Below are positions 1-5,630 of a stretch of 7,820 bases of DNA, in pieces. Numbering within the stretch: the first letter of the stretch is position 1; each line of letters begins with the position of its first letter. Below the pieces are notes generated by a model. The model did not search any database, had not been told where the DNA came from, and was given only the letters and a program-made list of their open reading frames with translations. The stretch comes from CAYSHJ01 sp964589725 (GTDB lineage Bacteria; Planctomycetota; Planctomycetia; Planctomycetales; Planctomycetaceae), in the NCBI GenBank assembly GCA_964589725.1, contig CAZPUJ010000739.1, forward strand, positions 1-7,820, in the 5' to 3' direction. The position numbers and the translations under genes are program-made.

Positions 1-1200
1 AAACCGGAGCTGACCAAGTTCAGCGGGACTGATTACTCCGGCGAAGTCGTTTACAGCTTCGTCAATCGAGCGAGCAAGAAGTTGCTTGGCTCGCCGTGGC
101 GGTTCGCGAAGCACGGCGACTGCGGTACGGAAGTCTCGGAATTGCTGCCTCACACCGCGCGCGTCGTCGATGATCTGTGTGTGATCCGGTCGATGCACAG
201 CGGACACAACGGGCACGAGGTGTCGATCCGCTATTGGCAAGCGGGCATCCCGGCGGTCACCGGGCGGCCGACGCTCGGCGCGTGGCTGACCTACGCGCTG
301 GGCTCCGAAAGTCAGAGCCTGCCGGCGTACATGGTGCTGAGCGATCCCGGCGGGCATCCCGTCGACGGCGTGTTGAATTGGTCGAACGGGTTCATGCCGC
401 CACTGTTTCAAGGGACCGTGCTGCGTGCTCAGGAGCCGCGGATTCTCAATCTCGATGCGCCGCCGCATCTGAAGGGCAGCCTGCAAGCTCAGAACTTGAA
501 CCTGCTCGCCAAGCTAAATCGCCGGCATCTCGAACAGCATCCGGGCGAGGCGGATTTGGAAGCTCGCATCCAATCGTATGAGCTGGCCGCGCGCATGCAG
601 ATAGCGGCGAAGGAAGCACTCGACCTGTCGCAAGAAACCGAAGAGACCCAAAAACTTTACGGCCTCGATCACGATGAGACTCGCGAGTACGGCACTCGCT
701 GTTTGATCGCTCGGCGACTGGTCGAGCGCGGCGTGCGATTCGTGCAACTGTTTCTCGCGGGACAACCGTGGGACAACCACACCGGCATTCGCCAGAACCT
801 GCCAGCCATCTGCCGCAAGACCGATCAGCCAGCCGCCGCGCTCGTGACCGACCTCAAACGCCGCGGTCTGCTCGACAGCACGGTCGTGCATTGGGGCGGC
901 GAAATTGGACGCCTGCCCGTCACCGAAGGCGACCAAGCGACCTGTGGCCGAGACCACAACGGCCAAGGTTTCTCGACGTGGCTGGCCGGAGGCGGCATCC
1001 GCGGTGGCATGACGTTTGGCGAAACCGACGAGTTCGGCCATCGAGCGGTGAAAGACATCGTCACTGCCAACGACTTCCAAGCGACTCTGCTTAACCGCTT
1101 CGGCCTCGACCACAGCCAGCTCAGCTACATCCATAACGGCCAAGAGCAGCAGCTCACGGCGAGGCGGCCGTGTCGCGTCGTGAACGAAATTTTAGCCTGA
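1..1200 (+). CDS. DUF1501 family protein, 5' end outside window
   Basis: The reading frame is open from base 1 to the TGA at 1198-1200, so the start and any export signal lie upstream; the TTG at 82 is an internal codon, not a start. 399 residues are visible. Family hallmarks run in order: an MHSGHNGHE stretch near residue 65, DPGGHPVDG, a helical IQSYELAARMQ segment, a LIARRLVERGVRFVQ segment, WDNH, a GEIGRLP motif at about 300-306, and GRDHN at 316-320 followed by a glycine-rich turn and a FGLD C-terminal helix. DUF1501 belongs to the alkaline phosphatase/sulfatase-like fold and is very abundant in planctomycetes; its substrate is unknown. The usual GEFGRTP motif is altered here to GEIGRLP. 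Such genes often follow a cytochrome/DUF1549-DUF1553 gene, which may lie off the left edge. Family assignment is confident; function is not. Confidence 0.93.
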   Translation, partial: KPELTKFSGTDYSGEVVYSFVNRASKKLLGSPWRFAKHGDCGTEVSELLPHTARVVDDLCVIRSMHSGHNGHEVSIRYWQAGIPAVTGRPTLGAWLTYALGSESQSLPAYMVLSDPGGHPVDGVLNWSNGFMPPLFQGTVLRAQEPRILNLDAPPHLKGSLQAQNLNLLAKLNRRHLEQHPGEADLEARIQSYELAARMQIAAKEALDLSQETEETQKLYGLDHDETREYGTRCLIARRLVERGVRFVQLFLAGQPWDNHTGIRQNLPAICRKTDQPAAALVTDLKRRGLLDSTVVHWGGEIGRLPVTEGDQATCGRDHNGQGFSTWLAGGGIRGGMTFGETDEFGHRAVKDIVTANDFQATLLNRFGLDHSQLSYIHNGQEQQLTARRPCRVVNEILA

Positions 1201-1284
1201 CAAACGGTCGACAACTGGAACGGCCGGTCGTGACGACCCGGAAGTTTTTGACACGGCTGGGTAATTCTTCAATCTACGGAACCT

Positions 1285-1393
1285 GTAGCCCAGGCCCTTG
1301 TGGCCTGAGTGATGAGACTGCTGGTATTTTTCGGACGAATCCGATTTTTTTCGGACGAATCCGAATCAAACCGGCCACAAGAGCCGGGGCTAC
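1285..1393. repeat. inverted pair of GTAG-headed REP-like hairpins (pair A)
   Basis: Two copies of one unit face each other. The left copy starts GTAG at 1285-1288, then CC, then a hairpin CAGGCC / CTTGT loop / GGCCTG at 1291-1307. The right copy, read on the minus strand, starts GTAG at 1393-1390, then CC, then CCGGC / TCTTGTG / GCCGG at 1387-1371. The 24-nt arms (1282-1305 against 1373-1396) agree at 22 positions. The second base pair of the stem is A:T in one copy and C:G in the other, a compensatory change that keeps the hairpin. GTAG followed by a hairpin, in inverted pairs, is the known plan of RAYT-associated REP/BIME sequences. Assignment to that class is inference from architecture. 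Confidence 0.65.
1327..1364. repeat. two tandem 20-bp repeats with T-tract and mini-hairpin
   Basis: An 18-nt identical segment occurs at 1327-1344 and again at 1347-1364 (period 20). Each copy is a T-run followed by TCGGACGAATCCGA, which can fold as a 5-bp stem (TCGGA/TCCGA) closed by a CGAA tetraloop. It lies in the centre of the inverted pair A. It could be a protein-binding site, a pair of weak hairpins, or a spacer generated by slippage; the sequence alone does not decide. Confidence 0.75.
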
Positions 1394-1542
1394 AGGATTT
1401 CCCAAGGCCGGCCGTGCAGTTTTTTGACATCAAACCTTGTTGATTTGTCCGATATGGAGAATAATCCTCGCGGAAGTTCGGCTGCGGCAGGGGTTATCGA
1501 TCATCGATCCCGAGTGCGTTGTGCCGCCATCCCTCAAACCTC

Positions 1543-1550
1543 AGAAGGAG
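1543..1550 (+). promoter_or_regulatory. ribosome binding site of the second DUF1501 gene
   Basis: AGAAGGAG lies 7 nt before the ATG at 1558. It decides the start: the frame is open further upstream to 1519, but that upstream stretch has no comparable site, and starting at 1558 puts the twin-arginine motif at residues 17-18, as expected for a Tat signal. Confidence 0.8.
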
Positions 1551-1557
1551 TCCGACG

Positions 1558-2859
1558 ATGTTGACGATTCTTGGCGAGCGACAGCGGCATTGCGATGCGG
1601 TTTCTCGACGATCGTTTCTTCAGATCGGTGCTTTAGGTTTTGGCGGTCTGACGCTGGCGGATCTGTTGCGGATGGAAGCTCATGCGGCGGTGAAGCCGAG
1701 CAAGAAGTCGATCATTAACATCTTCTTGAGCGGCGGGCCGACGCATCTGGACACGTTCGATCTCAAGCCGAGCGCACCGTCCGAAATCCGAGGTGAGTTC
1801 CGGCCGATCGCCACCAACGTCCCCGGCTTCGAGATCACCGAACATCTGCCCAAGCTCGCGACATTGGCCAACAAGTTTTCGGTCATTCGCTCGCTCACCG
1901 GCGTCAGCGAGGAGCACACAAACACTCAATCCGACACGGGCTGGTCGGTAAACGCGTTGCGGACGATCGGCGGACGACCGAGCATCGGGGCGGTGATGTC
2001 GAAGCTGTTCGGTCCCGCTCAAGTGTCGCCGCAGGGCACCGCACCGACCTTCGTTGATCTGACACATACCTCGACCCCTGGATTCCTTGGCCAAGTGCAT
2101 GGTGCTTTTGTACCGGACGGCATCGGCCGACAGAATCTCACACTCAACCAGCAGGTCAATCTGCAAAGACTCGATGACCGCAAGGCGTTGCTCAGCGGCC
2201 TCAACCGCGTCCGCGGGGGTGTCGACTCGCGCGGCATGATGAACGCGCTCGACAGCTTCACCGAACGAGCGGTCGGCCTGATCACGTCGGGCGAAATTGC
2301 CAAGGCTCTCGACCTGCGACACGAAGACCCGCGCATTCTGGCGAAGTACGGCATCGAAAAAGATCAGCAGAATCAACGCATGATTCTCGCGCGCCGGCTG
2401 ATTCAGTCTGGCGCACGCTGCGTCACGTTTTCGTGGGGCGGCTGGGACACGCACGGAAACAATTTCGGACACCTCAAGACGCAGTTGCCGAGTCTCGATA
2501 ATGGCTTGAGCTCGTTGATCGAAGACCTCGACGCCCACGGGCTACTCGACGACACGATCATCATGATGTCAGGCGAGTTTGGCCGCACGCCGCGGATCAA
2601 CGGTGGAGCCGGCCGAGATCACTGGGCTCGTGCCGGCTTCTTCTTCCTCGGCGGCGGCGGCATGCGGCATGGCCAAGCGATCGGCTCGACCAACCGCTGG
2701 GGTGAAGTCCCTCAAGAACGCCCGATCCACCTGCAAAACGTCTTCACCACGGTCTACAAACTGCTGGGCATCGACGCCGAGACGACAACGCTCATCGATC
2801 CGAACGGCCGCCCGCAATACTTGACTGACGAGCGAAAGCTCATCCACGAATTGGTGTGA
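1558..2859 (+). CDS. Tat-exported DUF1501 family protein
   Basis: A complete 433-residue protein. The N-terminus carries SRRSFLQ (Arg17-Arg18) followed by a hydrophobic stretch and an AHA-type end, which is a twin-arginine signal; export in folded form across the cytoplasmic membrane is inferred. DUF1501 motifs follow in order: LSGGPTHLDTFDLKP soon after the signal, an IRGEFRPI segment, LPKLA and SVIRSLTG, GGWDTHGNN with Trp296, Asp297 and His299, MSGEFGRTP with GEFGRTP at 339-345, GRDHW at 352-356, and a C-terminal YKLLGID helix with GRPQYL. The length is normal for the family, which shares the alkaline phosphatase/sulfatase-type fold and has no proven reaction. It sits 357 nt behind another DUF1501 gene on the same strand and ends before a bidirectional terminator. 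Family call is sure; the biological role is unknown. Confidence 0.95.
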   Translation: MLTILGERQRHCDAVSRRSFLQIGALGFGGLTLADLLRMEAHAAVKPSKKSIINIFLSGGPTHLDTFDLKPSAPSEIRGEFRPIATNVPGFEITEHLPKLATLANKFSVIRSLTGVSEEHTNTQSDTGWSVNALRTIGGRPSIGAVMSKLFGPAQVSPQGTAPTFVDLTHTSTPGFLGQVHGAFVPDGIGRQNLTLNQQVNLQRLDDRKALLSGLNRVRGGVDSRGMMNALDSFTERAVGLITSGEIAKALDLRHEDPRILAKYGIEKDQQNQRMILARRLIQSGARCVTFSWGGWDTHGNNFGHLKTQLPSLDNGLSSLIEDLDAHGLLDDTIIMMSGEFGRTPRINGGAGRDHWARAGFFFLGGGGMRHGQAIGSTNRWGEVPQERPIHLQNVFTTVYKLLGIDAETTTLIDPNGRPQYLTDERKLIHELV

Positions 2860-2898
2860 GATTTCCGGACAGCCCAAGTCAACCCAATTGGCAAACGC

Positions 2899-2932
2899 AA
2901 AAGGCCCGGCTTCTCTCAGAAGCCGGGCTTTT
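2899..2932. terminator. bidirectional rho-independent terminator
   Basis: A 10-bp GC-rich stem, CCCGGCTTCT (2905-2914) with AGAAGCCGGG (2918-2927), extended by another G:C pair with one bulged G, is preceded by AAAA and followed by TTTT. It therefore reads as a stem plus U-tract on both strands. It lies between the convergent DUF1501 and Rieske genes, 39 nt after one stop codon and 9 nt after the other, exactly where a shared terminator would be needed. Confidence 0.88.
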
Positions 2933-2941
2933 CGTTTGGGC

Positions 2942-3277
2942 TTACGAATCGGGAACGGCTGGGTCGGGCACGAGCACTTGAATCTCGTGGCCAACCACGC
3001 GCACGGCGAATGATTCCGTGCGAACTTTCGATTTGGGATTGTCCAGCCACGTCCCATCTTTCACACAGAAGCGCCACGCATGCCACGGGCACGTGACGGC
3101 GTTGTCCTCGACGTATCCGGTGGCCAGCGACGCGCCCATGTGCGGGCACACGTCGTTGAGCGCGGAATACTCGCCGTTCACGCAGAACACGGCGACCATC
3201 TTGCCGCCAACGCAATACGATCGCCCTTCACCTTCCGGGATATCACCGACGTGAGCCACTGTCTGAAAGTCAGGCAT
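2942..3277 (-). CDS. small Rieske [2Fe-2S] ferredoxin
   Basis: An 111-residue soluble Rieske protein. The cluster ligands are plain: Cys44 and His46 in CPHMG, and Cys63 and His66 in CPWHAW, the two CxH and CxxH boxes separated by 16 residues. No signal peptide or membrane helix is visible, so it should be cytoplasmic. The length fits ferredoxin components of ring-hydroxylating dioxygenases or the NirD-like small Rieske proteins; its role would be to pass single electrons to an oxygenase or reductase. No such partner is in the window. The start at 3277 is chosen because GGAGA lies 5 nt upstream and the protein then begins MPDFQTVAHV, as related ferredoxins do; the frame is open ten codons further to 3307 without a better ribosome site. 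The gene is transcribed towards the shared terminator at 2899-2932. Confidence 0.92.
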   Translation of the reverse strand: MPDFQTVAHVGDIPEGEGRSYCVGGKMVAVFCVNGEYSALNDVCPHMGASLATGYVEDNAVTCPWHAWRFCVKDGTWLDNPKSKVRTESFAVRVVGHEIQVLVPDPAVPDS

Positions 3278-3282
3278 GGAAA

Positions 3283-3287
3283 TCTCC
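3283..3287 (-). promoter_or_regulatory. ribosome binding site of the Rieske gene
   Basis: On the minus strand GGAGA is followed by 5 nt and the ATG at 3277-3275. This favours the 111-residue product over the ten-codon-longer reading from 3307. Confidence 0.7.
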
Positions 3288-3402
3288 GGTGCTGTTTCAT
3301 TCCTCAAGGTTGATGAAGTACAGAATCATTGCGTTTCCAAGCGTCGGGCTGCGAGTCGCTTCTTCGTGAAATGCACGGCTGGCGAATTTGTGAATTTGGC
3401 CC

Positions 3403-3624
3403 GTAGCCACGCTCGCCAAGAGTCTGTTGATTTAGTCGCCCCTGAGCTTGCCTCGGGGGTTCAAGCGTTTCTGCACTACTCGAATTCATCGGGAAAAACG
3501 TAGTGCAGAAACGCGTAAACCGCCGAGGTGAACTCGGCGGCGGACTAATTCAACAAGCCCGCCAAGAGCGTGGGGAACCTCGCTCAAACGTGGTCTCCCC
3601 CACGCTCTTTGCGAGCGTGGCTAC
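3403..3624. repeat. inverted pair of GTAG-headed REP-like hairpins (pair B), left copy interrupted
   Basis: The right copy, on the minus strand, is intact: GTAG at 3624-3621, then an 8-bp stem CCACGCTC / GCAAA loop / GAGCGTGG covering 3620-3600. The left copy begins GTAG CCACGCTC GCCAA at 3403-3419, then breaks off; its missing half, GCCAA GAGCGTGG, resumes at 3561-3573. Joining the two gives a unit that matches the right copy with one change in the loop and the same following G-run. The break is explained by the insertion listed separately. The intact half at 3564-3575 can also pair with 3598-3609 as a 12-bp hairpin. Confidence 0.75.
3420..3560. mobile_element. MITE-like palindromic element inserted in a REP hairpin loop
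   Basis: About 141 bp with no coding capacity. The left arm (3420-3479) and the reverse complement of the right arm (3500-3560) align along their full length with one gap, 48 of 60 paired positions agreeing; the ends read GAGTCTGTTGATTTAGTC and GGGCTTGTTGAATTAGTC. The inner 15 bp (3465-3479 with 3500-3514) are perfect, around a 20-nt centre. Each arm also carries its own 8-bp hairpin with a 5-nt loop (right arm CCGCCGAG/CTCGGCGG at 3520-3540). The element is flanked by GCCAA at 3415-3419 and 3561-3565; the direct repeat can be read as 8 bp (GCCAAGAG) if the left end starts at 3423. A short non-autonomous element with terminal inverted repeats and a target duplication is a MITE by definition; the mobilising transposase family is not identifiable here. 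Confidence 0.72.
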
Positions 3625-3735
3625 AGCTGCAGACTCAACACAAACGAAACTTCTAGCCAGCCGTGTCATGAAATGGCAAACCCATCGACAAATCGGTAGT
3701 GTGATGCGCTGATCCAAGACTGCTCGGAGTTCGCG

Positions 3736-4638
3736 ATGAGCGGGTCTGACCACCTTTCGTCGTTGTCCCTGTCGGGTCGGATCGACGCGCTGTGCGACGA
3801 ATTCGAAGTCGAATTCCGCGCGGGGCGGCGGCCGAAGATTCAGACGTATCTGGACCGTGTGCCGGTTGCCGAGCAAGCGGCGTTGCTGCGTGAGTTGATT
3901 GCGGTGGACATCGAGTGCCGGGTTCAACAAGGCGAGTCGCCCGCGCACGAGGACTATGGCCGGCTGGTTCGCGATGGAGCATCGGTGCTGACCGAGTTAT
4001 TTCCGCCTGTCGAGAATATCAGAAACTTGGCTGACCAATCCACGGTGCTGCCGAATGAGCAGAGTTCCGTCTCGACCGATGCCGCTGCTGCTGAAGACAG
4101 TCCGGGACAGGTCAGTCCCAGCGAGGTGGTCACGATCATTGGACGCGCGGACTCCGACACAGATTCAAAAGGCACAGCACCCAGCGGACGATCCGCCGTC
4201 GCGCTCTCGATTCCCGGCTATGAGATTCTCTCTGAGCTGGGCCGTGGCGGAATGGGAGTCGTTTACAAAGCTCAGCAACATACGCCGAAGCGGATCGTCG
4301 CGCTGAAGATGGTGCTGGCTGCCGCTCATTCCGGGCCGGTCGAGCGAGCGCGGTTTCTGTCTGAAGCCGATGCGATTGCTCGGCTGCGACATCCGAATGT
4401 CGTGCAGGTCTATGAAGTCGGCCAGCACGACGGTCAGCCGTACTTCTCGCTGGAATACTGCGAGGGGGGAACGCTCGCCGAGAAACTCGCCGGCACGCCC
4501 CTGCCGCCGGAGGACGCGGCCCGCATGCTGCGTACGATCGCCGAAGCCCGTTCATGCCGCGCACCTGGCGGGAGTCGTGCATCGCGACCTGAAACCCGCC
4601 AACGTGCTGCTAACCGTAGGTCAGGCTTGAAAGCCTGA
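3736..4638 (+). CDS. kinase fragment 1: N-terminal region and kinase N-lobe
   Basis: The open frame from the real start encodes 300 residues, of which the first 271 are genuine. Residues 10-85 form the helical N-terminal region common to planctomycete Ser/Thr kinases. The kinase domain starts at about 162: glycine loop G169-R-G171-G-M-G174, VALK lysine K191, and the helix-C glutamate in FLSEADA (E210). At A271 the frame slips because of an extra C, and the remaining 29 residues (rich in Arg and Ser) are out-of-frame sequence ending at the TGA in the inserted palindrome. The HRD catalytic loop is present in the DNA at 4580-4588 but in the next frame, so this product, if made, has the ATP-binding lobe without catalytic residues. 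Confidence 0.75.
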   Translation: MSGSDHLSSLSLSGRIDALCDEFEVEFRAGRRPKIQTYLDRVPVAEQAALLRELIAVDIECRVQQGESPAHEDYGRLVRDGASVLTELFPPVENIRNLADQSTVLPNEQSSVSTDAAAAEDSPGQVSPSEVVTIIGRADSDTDSKGTAPSGRSAVALSIPGYEILSELGRGGMGVVYKAQQHTPKRIVALKMVLAAAHSGPVERARFLSEADAIARLRHPNVVQVYEVGQHDGQPYFSLEYCEGGTLAEKLAGTPLPPEDAARMLRTIAEARSCRAPGGSRASRPETRQRAANRRSGLKA

Positions 4639-4643
4639 CCTAC
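4616..4643 (+). repeat. 28-nt GTAG...CTAC palindrome inside the kinase gene
   Basis: Two 13-nt arms, GTAGGTCAGGCTT and AAGCCTGACCTAC, are perfect reverse complements around a central GA. It lies between codons for LLT (end of the catalytic loop strand) and IPKVTDFGLAK, where kinases have only a short beta turn. It contains a stop in each forward frame: TAG at 4617, TGA at 4628, TGA at 4636. Its length (28, that is 1 modulo 3) shifts the frame as well. It shares the GTAG end with the two intergenic repeat pairs. No clear target duplication flanks it, and about three turn residues normally found here are absent, so it may have replaced rather than simply joined the sequence. Confidence 0.85.
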
Positions 4644-5630
4644 ATTCCCAAAGTCACCGACTTCGGACTCGCCAAACAATTAGGTAGCGACCTGACCGCC
4701 AGCGGCGCGGTAATGGGGACTCCCAGCTACATGCCGCCCGAGCAAGCGTCGGGCAAAGTCCATGAGATCGGCCCCGCCGCCGACATCTACTCGCTGGGAG
4801 CCATCCTGTATTGCCTGCTCACCGGCCGCCCGCCGTTCCAAGCCGCCAGTGCGCTGGACACGTTGCGGCAAGTCTTGGAACAAGAACCGGTCTCGCTGCG
4901 GCAACTCAACGCCGGCGTCCCGCTGGACCTGGAGACCATCGCGCTGAAGTGCCTGCAAAAAGACCCGCCCAAGCGCTACGCCACCGCCGCCGACGTCGCC
5001 GCCGACCTGCAACGCTTTCTCAGCGGCGAGCCAATCACCGCGCGGCCCGTGAGCAAGCCCGAACGCGCCTGGCGCTGGTGCCGACGAAATCCAATGCTGG
5101 CTGCGATGACCACAGCCATCGCCGCACTCTTGGTGATCGGCACCGTCGTTTCGAGTTACTTTGCGATTCGAGCCGGTGCGAACTCCAAGCGTGCCGATGA
5201 AAGGGCTACCGAAGCCACTCGGCAAACGAAGCTTGCGAAACGCCATCTCTACATCGCGCACATGAACTTGGCTCAGAGTGCTTGGGAACACGGCCACGTG
5301 GGAAAAACCGTGGAACTGGTCAATCGCTACGCGCCGCGATCGGGCAACGAAGCTCTTCGCGGTTTTGAATGGTACTACTGGGAACATTTGTGTCATTCGG
5401 CGCTGCACACATTGAAATGCGACGTCGAGATAAAGTGCGTGACATTCAGTCCCGATGGTCAGCGTCTGGCTGCGGTATTGGGGCATAGTACGTTGAAGGT
5501 TTGGGACGCGAGAAGCGGACGGGAAACGCTGACGTTGAAAGAACGCGTGGGAGAAATGACCAGTGCGCTGTTCAGTCCGGATGGCCAACGGTTGGCTTCG
5601 GCAAACAGAGAAACAGAGAAGGGACTGTGA
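4644..5630 (+). CDS. kinase fragment 2: activation segment, membrane helix, first WD40 units
   Basis: This open stretch continues the same gene in another frame. It begins IPKVTDFGLAK with the DFG triad, then GTPSYMPPEQASG (the APE-type motif), DIYSLGAILYCLLTGRPPF of the C-lobe, and CLQKDPPKRYATA. After the kinase end comes RRNPMLAAM and a single hydrophobic helix, AIAALLVIGTVVSSYFAIRA, then a charged helical stretch likely to be coiled, RGFEWYYWEH, and WD40 units 1 and half of 2. It reaches TGA at 5628-5630 because of the 8-bp duplication at 5605-5620. It has no start of its own before the DFG motif; the first ATG (4713) is inside the activation segment, so an independent functional protein is unlikely. 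Confidence 0.72.
   Translation: MPKVTDFGLAKQLGSDLTASGAVMGTPSYMPPEQASGKVHEIGPAADIYSLGAILYCLLTGRPPFQAASALDTLRQVLEQEPVSLRQLNAGVPLDLETIALKCLQKDPPKRYATAADVAADLQRFLSGEPITARPVSKPERAWRWCRRNPMLAAMTTAIAALLVIGTVVSSYFAIRAGANSKRADERATEATRQTKLAKRHLYIAHMNLAQSAWEHGHVGKTVELVNRYAPRSGNEALRGFEWYYWEHLCHSALHTLKCDVEIKCVTFSPDGQRLAAVLGHSTLKVWDARSGRETLTLKERVGEMTSALFSPDGQRLASANRETEKGL

Larger units (their letters stand above)
1201..1557. other. intergenic region with palindromic repeats
   Basis: A 357-nt gap between two co-directional DUF1501 genes. It holds the GTAG-headed inverted pair (1285-1393) and the tandem 20-bp repeat inside it, followed by about 160 nt that lead up to the ribosome binding site of the next gene. 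Short open frames cross the gap but show no homology and no ribosome binding site. A TTGACA-like hexamer at 1424-1429 has no well-placed -10 partner, so no promoter is called. Confidence 0.7.
3278..3735. other. divergent intergenic region with nested repeats
   Basis: A 458-nt gap between the divergent Rieske and kinase genes, so it must hold promoters for both, but none is clear to the eye. Its middle half is taken up by the REP-like pair B and the MITE-like insertion within it. The last 110 nt (3625-3735) show no repeat; they end with GGAG at 3726-3729, 6 nt before the kinase ATG. Small open frames crossing the area follow the repeats and are not genes. Confidence 0.7.

Noticed and set aside
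1424..1457. TTGACA hexamer as the -35 box for the second DUF1501 gene
   Set aside because: The nearest -10-like stretches (around GATATG at 1451) are 20 or more nt away and match poorly, so the promoter is not supported.
1497..1510. ATCGATCATCGAT repeat upstream of the second DUF1501 gene as an operator
   Set aside because: It is short and of low complexity; a chance occurrence is likely and nothing else supports a regulatory role.
1170..1718. Two open frames (1170-1427 and 1437-1718) in the gap before the second DUF1501 gene
   Set aside because: The first runs out of the upstream gene's end in another frame and through the palindromes; the second overlaps the real start and signal peptide of the next gene. 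Neither has a ribosome site or a recognisable sequence.
3403..3624. Possible CRISPR array from the repeated hairpins
   Set aside because: The copies are inverted, not direct, spacing is irregular, there are too few units, and no cas gene is present.
4540..4645. Programmed ribosomal frameshifting to join kinase fragments
   Set aside because: There is no slippery heptamer at the extra C, and the palindrome presents stops in all three frames, so one shift could not yield the full kinase; two further shifts would be needed.
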